Part shown: piece after piece, positions 4,657-13,449 of the stretch | Layout: each line of letters starts with the position of its first letter | Position numbering within the stretch: position 1 is the stretch's first letter | DNA from: a virus | Length of the DNA: 20,710 bases | Virus record (IMG/VR): IMGVR_UViG_3300014325_000053 | Coordinates: 1 to 20,710 of that record | Reading direction: 5' to 3' (one strand) | Translations under genes and position numbers: made by a program | The notes under the pieces: model-generated | Told to the model about the DNA's origin: nothing | Databases searched by the model: none | What the model saw: the letters and a program-made list of their open reading frames with translations, nothing else

Positions 4657-7266
4657 ATGATTATTTTACATACAAAGGACACAGATATCAGATATGCGTA
4701 TCTAAACCTATATCCTGATCAATTTGTTCCTGAGAGTGAAAAGCAGACAGATAATTGGATAAAGCCAACATTAGATTACTTTGCTAATGTGGCTTATGCT
4801 CAATATAATAAGAATGTCAAAACCTTTACCAAGAATTATAAACTTGTAAAAGGTATCTTGGATAGGTCTGATTTTTATGAAGAGCCTGAGGTTCAATCAT
4901 TTACAGATACTCTCACCAGAGACCTGGACCTTCCAGCAAGAGTCCAACATTACTCGATTCTAAACTCCCCTTTAAATACTGTTGTTGGGGAACTCTCTAA
5001 AAGACCCGATAACACATTCGTTAGGGCATTTGATGCTGATAGCCAATCACAAGAGCTGCAAGCTAAAACCGATCTCCTACTTCAGTATATTATTCAAATA
5101 GGTAGAGAACAAGTCCTACAGAAGCTTGCTTCTCAGGGAGAACAAGTTCCTGGTGAAGAAGACCTTCAAAAGATGACCTTAGAGCATGTAGAGGATTATC
5201 TTACAGATTATACCTCTCTAGCAGAGCAATGGGCAAACCATGCTCTCAAAGCTCTAAAAATGGAGTTTAATTTAAAGGAGAAGTCTGAGGATGGAATGAG
5301 AGATTTGATGATCTCAAATCATGAGCACTTCCTTATAGATGAAGATAATTCAAAGCTTGGTTTTAATATCTTTCAGGTAAATCCTAAAAATGCTTGGTGG
5401 CTTACTGTTCCAGATAGGAAGTATACCTCCGATAAACCCTCAAACAAAGGAGCCTACGCTGGAGGAACAATTGAGGTAATGGAACTTTCGGAAATTATTG
5501 AGAACTTTGATCTCACTAAGGAAGAAATAGACCACTTGAAAAATGGAGTCAAGCAGTTTAATTTATTGAATGTTAGAGAATCAAATCTCATCAATACTAA
5601 AAATGTAGGTATAAACTCTGTTACTTATGATGTTTATGATCCCCTTGTTCTCCAAGAACGTTTGAAAGCAGAAGCTTTTCTTAAAGAGAATGATGATCAA
5701 CTTCAGGATTTCATGGGCCTCTCTAATAATGTAACTGCTTATGGCAACAAATATGCTGTTCTAAGAGCTTATTGGATATCAAAAAAGAAAGTAGGCCTTC
5801 TGACCTATACTGATGAGCAAGGAGTTGAGAAAACAATGAGGGTGGATGAGAATTATAAAGAAGGTTCTATTCCTACTGAAATCTCTATTGAGTGGGGTTG
5901 GATAAACCAATGGTACAAAGGTATCAAGATTGGACCAGACATATATCAGATTAAACCCTTCAAGCTATTTGACTATTGTCCTCTCATCGGACTCACTCAC
6001 GAGATAAAGAACACAGAATCAAGGTCTTTGGTAGATCAAATGAAACCCTTCCAGACGATATATAATGTCTGTATGAACCAAATCTTCGATCTCCTTTCTA
6101 AGGAAGTAGGTAATGTATACTTGACCTCCATTCGGCAAGTCCCTACTCCCAAAGAAGGTGATGGACAGGATGCTTTAGATGTATTTGAGGAAAAGGCTAG
6201 GAGGAGAGGTATCATGTATGTAGATGATAGTCCTGAGAATATGAAGGGTCCTTCCAATTTTAATCAGAATAGAAATATCGATCTTACAAGAACAAATGAA
6301 ATAGAGAGTAGGTATAGATTGGCCATTCAAATGAAACAGGAGTGCTGGCAATTAGTAGGTTTCTCCGAACAAAGAATAGGCGAAGTTGCTGCTACTGAGA
6401 CAGCTACTGGTACACAAGCTGCTCTTTCTCAATCATTTGCGCAAACGGAACCCCTTTTTGCTGCCCATAGCTACGTGATGAATATGTTATACCAAGCAAT
6501 GCTTGATGCTGCTTTATATATAGCTATTCAAAATCCCACCTCTACTATTAAATATGTCTCTTCTGAGGGAGAGAATGCTTTCATACAAGTTAATGGTTCT
6601 GAACTCAAAGGTAAAGACCTTAAAGTATTTGTAACTGACAGGCAGGAAGACGTTAAACTCCTCAATGAGGTTAGAAGCCTATCTCAGGAAATGCTCCAGA
6701 ATGGAGCTTCTTCATATGAAATAATCAAAATGTACTCCACCTCCTCTCTTAAAAAGATGGAGCAAATTACTAAGAAGTTGAAGGAACAAAAGGATCAATT
6801 TGAGCAAAACGAGCAAAATATCAAGCAACAACAACTTCAGCAACAACAGGAACAATTCCAAGCAGAACTTCAACATGCTGATGAAATTAGAGAAGAGGAA
6901 CAGAATTTTGAGGCAGCTCAAAATGATCTTGATAGGATTAACAAGAAGGAAGTTGCTCTCATACAAGCTTACAATAAAGGAAATAATCCCCTTGCTCAAA
7001 CTGGTGCTGATGGGGTGCCTGATGTTCTTGAGTACTCCAGACTTGCTGCTGATCAAGCACAATTCTCTGATAAACAAGGACTTGAGATGAGGAAACTCCT
7101 ACAACAACAAAAAGAACATGATGATCACATGGCAATGGAGCAGCAGAAGCTGAATACTGAGAAAGAAAGGACAAAGGCTGATTTACAAAAAGCCAAGATG
7201 AGCCTTAAGGAGGCTAGACTCAAGAAGGCAGCACAACCAAAACCTCCAGCTAAAAAGAAAAAATAA
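4657..7266 (+). CDS. Portal protein
   Basis: This 869-residue protein directly follows terL with no gap, the standard place for the portal, the dodecameric ring through which DNA enters and leaves the head. The length and the central segment ETATGTQ (581-587) followed by a long helix (QAALSQSFAQTEPLF) match what I know of crAss-like portals. From about residue 694 the protein becomes a long Gln/Glu/Lys-rich coiled coil, with near-poly-Gln stretches, and ends in a lysine run; portals often have such a barrel extending into the head. The stop overlaps the next start (TAATG). The N-terminus has no signal sequence. The alternative of a head-ejection protein is less likely given length and position. 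Confidence 0.9.
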   Translation: MIILHTKDTDIRYAYLNLYPDQFVPESEKQTDNWIKPTLDYFANVAYAQYNKNVKTFTKNYKLVKGILDRSDFYEEPEVQSFTDTLTRDLDLPARVQHYSILNSPLNTVVGELSKRPDNTFVRAFDADSQSQELQAKTDLLLQYIIQIGREQVLQKLASQGEQVPGEEDLQKMTLEHVEDYLTDYTSLAEQWANHALKALKMEFNLKEKSEDGMRDLMISNHEHFLIDEDNSKLGFNIFQVNPKNAWWLTVPDRKYTSDKPSNKGAYAGGTIEVMELSEIIENFDLTKEEIDHLKNGVKQFNLLNVRESNLINTKNVGINSVTYDVYDPLVLQERLKAEAFLKENDDQLQDFMGLSNNVTAYGNKYAVLRAYWISKKKVGLLTYTDEQGVEKTMRVDENYKEGSIPTEISIEWGWINQWYKGIKIGPDIYQIKPFKLFDYCPLIGLTHEIKNTESRSLVDQMKPFQTIYNVCMNQIFDLLSKEVGNVYLTSIRQVPTPKEGDGQDALDVFEEKARRRGIMYVDDSPENMKGPSNFNQNRNIDLTRTNEIESRYRLAIQMKQECWQLVGFSEQRIGEVAATETATGTQAALSQSFAQTEPLFAAHSYVMNMLYQAMLDAALYIAIQNPTSTIKYVSSEGENAFIQVNGSELKGKDLKVFVTDRQEDVKLLNEVRSLSQEMLQNGASSYEIIKMYSTSSLKKMEQITKKLKEQKDQFEQNEQNIKQQQLQQQQEQFQAELQHADEIREEEQNFEAAQNDLDRINKKEVALIQAYNKGNNPLAQTGADGVPDVLEYSRLAADQAQFSDKQGLEMRKLLQQQKEHDDHMAMEQQKLNTEKERTKADLQKAKMSLKEARLKKAAQPKPPAKKKK

Positions 7267-7469
7267 TGCCTTTAAAAATAGATAACAAGTTCAATATCAA
7301 GGACTTCGTTTATGTGATAACTGATCCTGATCAAAATAAAGGAGTTGTTGTGGCTATTATTGTTCATGATGAGAAATGCCTCACTTATAAAGTTTCCATA
7401 GGTTCAGAGACCCAAGAGTATTATGACTTTGAGCTCTCTACTGACAAGACTTATAATCTCTCGAATTAA
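7266..7469 (+). CDS. Small beta-rich protein of unknown role
   Basis: This 67-residue protein is mostly strand-like (DFVYVITDPD, VVVAIIVHD, LTYKVSIGS, EYYDFELS), which suggests a small SH3-like barrel. Comparable short beta proteins occur beside structural genes in crAss-like phages, with no assigned function. It shares one base with the portal stop (TAATG), implying translational coupling, and is the last gene before the next promoter. No enzymatic motif is seen. Confidence 0.75.
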   Translation: MPLKIDNKFNIKDFVYVITDPDQNKGVVVAIIVHDEKCLTYKVSIGSETQEYYDFELSTDKTYNLSN

Positions 7470-7501
7470 AGAAAGATTTGGCTTAATGCCATATAGACCT
7501 C

Positions 7502-7529
7502 GGAAAATCAGCTTTTTAGAAGATTTTCC
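7502..7529 (+). promoter_or_regulatory. Perfect inverted repeat beside the scaffold/capsid promoter
   Basis: GGAAAATC (7502-7509) and GATTTTCC (7522-7529) form an 8-pair stem over a 12-base loop, abutting the -33 TTTG at 7530. It could be a weak terminator for the packaging operon, though the following T-run is only TTT, or an operator. Upstream, 7484-7497 (TAATGCCATATAGA) is the exact reverse complement of 673-686, which lies upstream of the promoter at 713-742. Confidence 0.45.
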
Positions 7530-7560
7530 TTTGATATGAACATATTTCGTTCTACTTTTA
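7530..7560 (+). promoter_or_regulatory. Promoter of the head-gene operon
   Basis: A -33 box TTTG (7530-7533), a 19-base spacer and a -7 box TACTTTTA (7553-7560) match TTTG / TAnnTTTG except for the final base. The bases after the -7 box, TACTCCAAACCAAT (7561-7574), align with TACTACAAACCAAT (743-756) at the equivalent place after the promoter at 713-742, with one mismatch. That downstream conservation supports a real promoter. It would drive scaffold, major capsid and following genes to the terminator at 13401. Confidence 0.6.
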
Positions 7561-7588
7561 TACTCCAAACCAATCAAAGAACTACAAC

Positions 7589-8839
7589 ATGGCTGAGAAT
7601 CAAGAAGGCAGAGAGAAAATGTCTCTGGATTTTGGTATTGAAACGACTACTGATATGGGTATGGATAATACCCTCGTTCTCGATAGTTTGTTTGGATCAC
7701 CAAAAGGTAATCCAGATGATATCAAATTGAATGATGGTAAATCTTCCTCTACTACTGAGACAACAACCAAAAAGGTTGATGCTCAAAAGAAAGAAGGAGA
7801 AAAACCTGCTGCCTCCAAGAAACCTGATGTTTTCGAGCCTTCTGCTGAAGACCTTTTAGGTACGACAGAAGAAGAGGAGGAAAATAATGAAGGAGATAGT
7901 GAGAATACCTCGACAGAAACTACTGATAATGAAGAAGATAATCAGGAAGGAGTAGAGGAAAGCCCTTATACATTAATGGCAAGAGACCTAATCAAATTAG
8001 GTGTCTTCACTAAAGGAGAGGATGAAAAAGACGAAGATTTCGTTTTTGATGACCCCAAAAAGTTTCTTGGAAGATTTCAATACGAAGTTCGTAAGAATGT
8101 CTCTGATACAATAAGCTCCTACCTTAGCCGATTTGGGGAAGATTACCAGAACATGTTTGATGCCGTCTTTGTGAATGGCGTTGATCCCCAATCCTACCTA
8201 CAGACCTTTACAAAACTCCAAGATGTATCCTCCTTAGACATGACAAAGGAGAAGGATCAAGAGAGAGCTTATAGAGAATATTGGAGACGCCAAGGATTTG
8301 GCGAGGATAAAATCGAAGCCAAACTTCAAAGGGCTAAAGTAAATGGAGAACTTGAAGAAGACTCAATTGACTTTCATAAGAGACTGGTTGAGGAAGATGC
8401 TCAAGAGCTCCAGAGAAAGACAGAAGAAGCAGAGCAATTACAACTGAGGAGGGTTGAGGCTAAACGCCAGTTGGTTCAAACTACCACTAAGCTCCTCAAT
8501 GAAGCCCTCCCCTCCAAAGAATATCAAGGAATTCCTCTCTCGCCACAAATAGCTCAACAAGCCCTGGCTTTCATAACCCAGGACAAATACAAGTTGAACG
8601 GTGAGCCAATTACAGAATTCGATAAGTACATACTTGAGCTACAAAAGCCTGAGAATCATGCACTTAAGATGAAGATGACTCTCTTAATGCTGAATAACTT
8701 CGATCTCAGCAAAGTTAAAGTGAAAGAAGCAAATAAAGAAGCAGAAGAGCTGTTTAGATTTGCAACTAGAACAAAAGACGGAAAAAAGACCAATTCTACT
8801 GCAGGCAAGAAACCAGCAGTTATAGACGATAAGTTTTAA
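7589..8839 (+). CDS. Scaffold-like head assembly protein
   Basis: The 416-residue protein lies between portal and major capsid genes, where scaffolding proteins usually sit. Residues 1-75 are Thr/Lys-rich and disordered-looking, and residues 80-125 are strongly acidic with Glu/Asp runs. The rest is helical, including a Glu/Gln/Arg coiled-coil segment around 270-305. The C-terminus is basic (KDGKKTNSTAGKK), as in scaffolds that bind the capsid shell through a positively charged tail. No protease motif is visible. ATG 7589 is chosen; ATG 7619, preceded by GAGAGAAA, would drop ten residues. The assignment rests on position and composition. Confidence 0.75.
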   Translation: MAENQEGREKMSLDFGIETTTDMGMDNTLVLDSLFGSPKGNPDDIKLNDGKSSSTTETTTKKVDAQKKEGEKPAASKKPDVFEPSAEDLLGTTEEEEENNEGDSENTSTETTDNEEDNQEGVEESPYTLMARDLIKLGVFTKGEDEKDEDFVFDDPKKFLGRFQYEVRKNVSDTISSYLSRFGEDYQNMFDAVFVNGVDPQSYLQTFTKLQDVSSLDMTKEKDQERAYREYWRRQGFGEDKIEAKLQRAKVNGELEEDSIDFHKRLVEEDAQELQRKTEEAEQLQLRRVEAKRQLVQTTTKLLNEALPSKEYQGIPLSPQIAQQALAFITQDKYKLNGEPITEFDKYILELQKPENHALKMKMTLLMLNNFDLSKVKVKEANKEAEELFRFATRTKDGKKTNSTAGKKPAVIDDKF

Positions 8840-8858
8840 TTTTTAAACATACTGTAAG

Positions 8859-10409
8859 ATGCCTTTACAACAAATACCTGGTTTCGTAGGGTATGCTGCT
8901 GCTCGTGTGAGCTCCTTAGACAAACGCGCCGTTGGTAAGCTAACTGATACCAACCACTTGGAGTCACTCCACCAGACTGAACCTGCTGAATACGATAAGA
9001 AGATTATCTCTATTTACACTCAGAGCTCTATTTATAGCAATGACTTTCTGGAGATGATTAACCAGTCCACTCCTTATTATATCAGAAGCAACTCTGACTC
9101 CTGGCATTGGAAGATTCAGGTGCCTTACAAGTTCCCCAAAATTATCCAGGTTCCTGATGCAACTGCTGCTCTCACGCGTCCTGGTATTGATGGTCAGGAA
9201 TTTGATCTTGTGTTAGATACAAATGAATATGTCCTAAACGACATTATTACTCCTCACAAGATGTATTGTGATACACCTCTCTTGGTTGTAAAAGACCCGC
9301 TGCCTTATGCAGATGGTTTCTTATACAGCTTCACAATCCTCTCTAACAACCCTCAGACAGACTTTATCCAAAGCAATTTTATCCAACCCGGTGTTGAACT
9401 GGAGCAGATTGATAGCACAATTGGTGAGTTTGATCAAGACCTCTCTGGTTTACCACGCCTCGGTGAATCCATTGATCTCTATGAGACATTAGGTTCTGGC
9501 TACTCTGTAGAGCATACAGTAACTGGTTGGGCAGATGATAGAATGATGAGAGATGGTCAAGGCAAACCTCTTGATATTCAAGTATTCTCCAAGATGCGGA
9601 GAAATGAACTTGGTCAGTGGGAAAGCTTAGGAACTCGCTGGGAACCCTATGTTGAAACCCTGATGCGTAAAAAGATGCTTGACCTCAAGGTTAAGCGCAT
9701 GGTTTGGGGTAAGCCTGGGACAGCTAAGACTCGTGGTTCTCGCCAGGAGTTGAAGAAAATCTCTGGAGGTATCTATTACAAGATGAGGAATAACGGTAAT
9801 AGGGTTACTTATAACCGTGGTGAGTTCTCTCTTGAATTGCTCAGAGATGTATTTGGAGACCTGTTCTATCGGAGGGTAGATATCAAGGATAGGCGTGTAA
9901 AGATTTACACTAATGAAGCTGGATTTGACCTCTTTAACCAAGCTAACAAGCAGGACCTGTTGAACTCTGGTTTGACTGTGATTGCTGATGACAGGTTCAT
10001 CGAGGGTAAGGGTCAGCACATGACTATCTCTTATGGCTTTGATGCAATGGTTACTCGTGAAACAGGTAGGATTGATCTTATCCACTTGCGTGAACTTGAT
10101 CTGCCTCAAACTAACCTGGAATTTGGTCAGAACAAGAAGTCCACACCTATCTTCATGGTATTCGATGTATCGACTACTGGTGATGGTACTCTAAAGAACA
10201 ACATTCGTGAAGTACGTCTTGAAGGACGGCCTTCTATGACCTGGGGTTATATTGATGGTAGGCGTCACCACCTTGGTTTCGCTAAATCCCAAGGGCATAG
10301 TGCAGCTAATAAATTTGATGGTTACACCATCTTCATGGATGATAGATGTGATGTCTTTATCGAAGACCTCTCTAAAACTGTCCTCATAGAAGAGGTGCCA
10401 CAATTCTAA
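8859..10409 (+). CDS. Major capsid protein (HK97 fold, crAss-like)
   Basis: The 516-residue product, its position after a scaffold-like protein, and segments such as ESIDLYETLGSGYS and WEPYVETLMRKKMLDLKV match my knowledge of crAss-like major capsid proteins. It would form the icosahedral shell. Codon choice differs from the neighbours: arginine is often CGT/CGC, whereas terL, portal and scaffold use mainly AGA/AGG. This fits selection for high expression in the most abundant virion protein. No delta-domain or propeptide is obvious. It starts 19 bases after the previous stop, ends with tandem stops (TAATAA) and is followed by a highly structured intergenic region. Confidence 0.92.
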   Translation: MPLQQIPGFVGYAAARVSSLDKRAVGKLTDTNHLESLHQTEPAEYDKKIISIYTQSSIYSNDFLEMINQSTPYYIRSNSDSWHWKIQVPYKFPKIIQVPDATAALTRPGIDGQEFDLVLDTNEYVLNDIITPHKMYCDTPLLVVKDPLPYADGFLYSFTILSNNPQTDFIQSNFIQPGVELEQIDSTIGEFDQDLSGLPRLGESIDLYETLGSGYSVEHTVTGWADDRMMRDGQGKPLDIQVFSKMRRNELGQWESLGTRWEPYVETLMRKKMLDLKVKRMVWGKPGTAKTRGSRQELKKISGGIYYKMRNNGNRVTYNRGEFSLELLRDVFGDLFYRRVDIKDRRVKIYTNEAGFDLFNQANKQDLLNSGLTVIADDRFIEGKGQHMTISYGFDAMVTRETGRIDLIHLRELDLPQTNLEFGQNKKSTPIFMVFDVSTTGDGTLKNNIREVRLEGRPSMTWGYIDGRRHHLGFAKSQGHSAANKFDGYTIFMDDRCDVFIEDLSKTVLIEEVPQF

Positions 10410-10416
10410 TAAAACT

Positions 10417-10447
10417 CTGGATAGGCCTAGTAAGAAAGCATATCCAG
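10417..10447 (+). repeat. Hairpin 1 after the major capsid gene
   Basis: CTGGATA (10417-10423) and TATCCAG (10441-10447) are a perfect 7-base inverted repeat with a 17-base loop, starting just after the capsid stop codon. There is no T-run, so it is not a standard terminator. It could stabilise the capsid mRNA 3' end or mark an RNA-processing site. Confidence 0.5.
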
Positions 10448-10453
10448 CCAACC

Positions 10454-10496
10454 GGGGGAGGAGGTACACTCTATGGCGACTACGAGTTCCTCCCCC
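10454..10496 (+). promoter_or_regulatory. GC-rich hairpin hiding a Shine-Dalgarno sequence
   Basis: GGGGGAGGA (10454-10462) pairs perfectly with TCCTCCCCC (10488-10496). Inside, ACTC (10468-10471) can pair with GAGT (10484-10487). The 5' arm contains GGAGGAGG (10457-10464), eight bases before an ATG at 10473 that is in frame with the downstream gene. Folding would hide this ribosome site. Such a GC-rich stem is unusual in this AT-rich DNA. Confidence 0.6.
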
Positions 10497-10556
10497 ACAA
10501 TTCTCCTGCTTAGGCATGGAGCGCATTTCAAACCAATATTTCAACTAAATATTTGT

Positions 10557-11513
10557 ATGGCAAAAATAGGTAAGATTAGTTCTATCAAAAAGAACTATGG
10601 TCCTGGCAACAGTCTTGAATCTTCTTTATCCCAAAAGGGCTATGATAGATTCCCTGGTACTTACAGTATGATTCTTCCTTACAAGGAAAAATCAGGAAAG
10701 TATAGAACAGGTTTGGACCCAGAAGCTACTTATCTCATGAGACTGTCTCCAGAAGAAAGGAGATTGGTTATTGAGGATATTAGTGAAGCAAAGGCAAGAC
10801 TCGAAGAAGCTACAGGACTTGATCTGTCTCCTCGCTCGGATTTCTATAAGCACTCCTTCATTCCTAAAGAAGGAGAGCTAAAAGTAAGAGGAGTAAAATT
10901 GACACAGGGAGATAATCTGTTTCCTTTTTCAGATTCAATGCAAGAGATCACTTACCGCTGGCTTGCTGTTCATCCAACAATCGCTTCTTCAATGAGAGCG
11001 TATGAAAATGGTGAATATCCCTCTAATACTCAATTCTTTGTGAATAATGATGATGTAGAGCAAGAGCAAGCTTACAAGAAGAAAACTCTTGTTAATAAAG
11101 CCATTGCTAAGATGGAAGACCTTACTCCTGATAGAAAGAGAAAGGTTGCAAGATTACTTGGATTACCTGTATCTGATAACACCAAAGAACTTGCCATCTA
11201 CAATCTATTGGATGGATGGATTAAGCAGGGAGATATTAAAAAAGGCCAATACAGTGGGCAAAACGCAATCAAGCTGTTTATTGACTTTGCTGACATGGAT
11301 AGCCAGCTTCTGACAATCAAAGATTTAGTAAAGCAGGCCATTACAAATGGTATTTACAAGGTCAGAATTGGAGGCAAGGTTTATGAAGGAGAAGCTGAGG
11401 TTGCAAAGAGTGAAAACGAACTTGTTTCCTTCCTATACAGCGATAAAGGTCAAGAAGACTTCCTAGCTTTAGAGGAAAAATTACTAGCTAAAAAATCAAC
11501 ACTGGTGAACTAA
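10557..11513 (+). CDS. Conserved head/tail-associated protein of unknown role
   Basis: The start is set at ATG 10557 (MAKIGKISS), 318 residues. An in-frame ATG at 10473 would add 28 residues (MATTSSSPTILLLRHGAHF...) of unlike composition encoded inside a hairpin. The protein is soluble and mixed alpha/beta, with a helical middle (LSPEERRLVIEDISEAKARL) and a C-terminal helical half rich in Lys/Glu. I recognise it as a type of protein found after the major capsid gene in crAss-like phages but cannot name its role; a virion or assembly role is inferred from position. It is separated by one base from the next start (TAATATG), so the two are probably coupled. Confidence 0.8.
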   Translation: MAKIGKISSIKKNYGPGNSLESSLSQKGYDRFPGTYSMILPYKEKSGKYRTGLDPEATYLMRLSPEERRLVIEDISEAKARLEEATGLDLSPRSDFYKHSFIPKEGELKVRGVKLTQGDNLFPFSDSMQEITYRWLAVHPTIASSMRAYENGEYPSNTQFFVNNDDVEQEQAYKKKTLVNKAIAKMEDLTPDRKRKVARLLGLPVSDNTKELAIYNLLDGWIKQGDIKKGQYSGQNAIKLFIDFADMDSQLLTIKDLVKQAITNGIYKVRIGGKVYEGEAEVAKSENELVSFLYSDKGQEDFLALEEKLLAKKSTLVN

Positions 11514-11514
11514 T

Positions 11515-12243
11515 ATGATACTGGTAGAGAGCTTGTTATACGACCTTGACTTTAAGTTAAATAAACTCGCTACTAATGACCACCAGGAAATACCATTAGA
11601 GAACAAGATCGTTGCGCTTAATCTCGCCCAAATAAAGTTGATTCTTCTGAAGATTGATCCCAACAATGTTTACAAGTTGGGTTTCGATGCCTTCAAAAAA
11701 AGATATGAAGACCTGCAATTTCTTGTAGAACCCTTTCATGATCATCCTCTTCCCCTAACGCTTGCGGATAAACAACTAAATAAGTGGACAGCAGACCTCT
11801 CTAAGCTGAGTCCAAGATACATGTTTTATGTTGATAGCTACTGTACTGCTCATAAAGGCAATTGTGGAAATCACGTATTATATGTAAATAAGGATTTAAC
11901 TAAGCATGCTGATATTACAGTTCTCTTGGCGAACAATATGGTAAATCCATCATTTGAGTATCAAGAAACTTTCTGTACTATCTCTAAAGGAATGTACGAA
12001 ACTTACTCGGATGGAGATTTTACTTTTGATAAAGCATATATCTCTTATATTCGGTATCCACTATATATAGATTATCCAGGTTATATTAACTTACAAGGTG
12101 CTCCTTCAACTCGCCAAGATTCTGAACTACCAGCTTATCTTGAGAACGAACTAGTTGATATGGCTGTTAAGGAAATAGCATTTGCAACCGAAAATCTAGC
12201 TGCTGCCCAGTCCTCTATAGAGAAACTAGCACAGGACGAATAA
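11515..12243 (+). CDS. Head-tail connector/ring protein candidate
   Basis: The 242-residue protein begins with helical segments (EIPLENKIVALNLAQIKLIL), has a beta-rich middle with three Cys (C109, C116, C152), and then the segment YISYIRYPLYIDYPGY before a C-terminal helix (LPAYLENELVDMAVKEIAFA). This 'Tyr-rich strand, then L-ENELVDMAV helix' ending is typical of head-tail adaptor proteins that stack under the portal in podoviruses and crAss-like phages. Position after the head genes agrees. It ends with tandem stops (TAATAA). The role is inferred; the exact ring cannot be assigned. Confidence 0.75.
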   Translation: MILVESLLYDLDFKLNKLATNDHQEIPLENKIVALNLAQIKLILLKIDPNNVYKLGFDAFKKRYEDLQFLVEPFHDHPLPLTLADKQLNKWTADLSKLSPRYMFYVDSYCTAHKGNCGNHVLYVNKDLTKHADITVLLANNMVNPSFEYQETFCTISKGMYETYSDGDFTFDKAYISYIRYPLYIDYPGYINLQGAPSTRQDSELPAYLENELVDMAVKEIAFATENLAAAQSSIEKLAQDE

Positions 12244-12269
12244 TAAAAATTCTTTTAAACTGAACAAAG

Positions 12270-13379
12270 ATGGAATTCAATCCCACAACTCTCTTTATTC
12301 TGCCTAGCGGCAATACGCTTCCTACTACAGGTAGCACTAACAACCTTCTGCCTACGCAGTTCGGTGTATTCCGTGCAGACTATAGTGTGGCAACTGCTGG
12401 TAATATTGCTGGCCAAAAGTATATTTACTTAGCTCAAGGTAGGAACGTAGCTCTCCCTGGTGTAGGCACTAAGAGGTCTGATAAGATTGCTCTTGGAAAT
12501 GTTATCGAATGGTATAAAGTGCCCTCGATCTCTACCTATAGCCCAGAAGTCTACCAGATCAGTAATTTCACTGTTCAGGGTGGAGAAACGATCACATTTA
12601 CTTTTAGAGCTCACTCTAGCTACATTGATACTGGCTTCTTCAATGGTCTTCAGAAAAGTGTAACTGTTCAAGCACCTTGCTTGGCATGTGGTGCTGATCC
12701 TTGTGCTAACATTGATCCTACTGCATTGATTGACAGTACAATAGCAAAAGCTAGGGCTGATGTATATCTTAACAAGTTCTTCACATTCCAGCGTATTGGT
12801 ACTGGTTCTAATGCAATCTTGCAGGTGACTACTAATCCTCTGGATATCTATCAACAGCCTTGTGATGTTGCTGCTTATCCTTACGAGTATGACCGTATCT
12901 GGTATAGGGTATTTGTACAGCCAGGTGCTGCTACAACTCAGGACTTCCAGGTATATGATCCTTGTAATCAAGCTGCTACTGTAACTATTACTCAGAGATC
13001 AACTTACCCCTCAGGTAGTTCGGCTGAAGTTACACAGTTAGAGAAGAACTTCTATAGCTATCAGGCTCTGCACAAGCATTTATTCCGTAACCCAATTTAT
13101 AACAATGCATTTGCTACGGAAGTAGTCTCTGGCACATACTATGATCTGTATGTCCTTAGGTTCTCCGAGTATCAAGATGATCAGGGTTTCTCTGCTAAAG
13201 TTCTTGAGAATTACATTGTTATGTTAGCAGTACCAACTGGTCAAACAGCTACATTGGAGACACTATTAACTGCTTACTTTGGTGCTCCTGCAAATAAGGT
13301 AGTTACTGTTCCAACAACTACTAGCACAACTTCTACAAGCTCTACTTCTACCAGTACTACAACTACTCTGGAACCATAA
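12270..13379 (+). CDS. Auxiliary capsid (decoration) protein candidate
   Basis: This 369-residue beta-rich protein has a conserved-looking N-terminal part: residues 8-20 around LFILPSGN and TTGS, KYIYLAQGR near 50, and a segment HSSYIDTGFFNG followed by a Cys cluster CLACGADPC around residue 140. I recall this pattern from an abundant crAss-like virion protein that decorates the head shell, and position downstream of the capsid gene agrees. The C-terminus is an 18-residue Thr/Ser-only tract (349-366) ending LEP, resembling the much longer tract in the tail protein at 15926. It is the last gene before a strong terminator. The assignment is from memory of the family and position; a tail component is the alternative. 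Confidence 0.7.
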   Translation: MEFNPTTLFILPSGNTLPTTGSTNNLLPTQFGVFRADYSVATAGNIAGQKYIYLAQGRNVALPGVGTKRSDKIALGNVIEWYKVPSISTYSPEVYQISNFTVQGGETITFTFRAHSSYIDTGFFNGLQKSVTVQAPCLACGADPCANIDPTALIDSTIAKARADVYLNKFFTFQRIGTGSNAILQVTTNPLDIYQQPCDVAAYPYEYDRIWYRVFVQPGAATTQDFQVYDPCNQAATVTITQRSTYPSGSSAEVTQLEKNFYSYQALHKHLFRNPIYNNAFATEVVSGTYYDLYVLRFSEYQDDQGFSAKVLENYIVMLAVPTGQTATLETLLTAYFGAPANKVVTVPTTTSTTSTSSTSTSTTTTLEP

Positions 13380-13400
13380 TAGGGCGTAACCAAGACTCTC

Positions 13401-13438
13401 AAGGTGAAAGGAAGGACCTACCATCCTTTCACCTTTTT
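13401..13438 (+). terminator. Strong intrinsic terminator after the head operon
   Basis: AAGGTGAAAGGA (13401-13412) pairs perfectly over 12 bases with TCCTTTCACCTT (13424-13435) around an 11-base loop, followed by further Ts to 13438. It lies 22 bases after the auxiliary capsid gene and 12 bases before the lysozyme gene. I see no clear TTTG/TAnnTTTG promoter between it and the lysozyme gene, so downstream expression may depend on read-through. Confidence 0.9.
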
Positions 13439-13449
13439 AATTTATAACC

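Noticed and set aside
7536-7730. 64-codon + strand frame starting MNIFRSTF.
   Set aside because: It lies across the promoter leader and the start of the scaffold gene in another frame. It has no supporting composition or ribosome site.
10473-10556. An upstream in-frame ATG with a well-spaced Shine-Dalgarno would lengthen the gene at 10557 by 28 residues.
   Set aside because: The ribosome site is locked in a 9-pair GC-rich hairpin, the added residues do not look like the rest of the protein, and MAKIGK at 10557 is a natural start. Kept only as a finding.
12429-12971. 180-codon minus-strand open frame.
   Set aside because: It lies wholly inside the auxiliary capsid candidate, lacks a start signal, and has no recognisable domain. 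The same applies to minus-strand frames at 9627-10109, 6712-7077 and 10191-10544.
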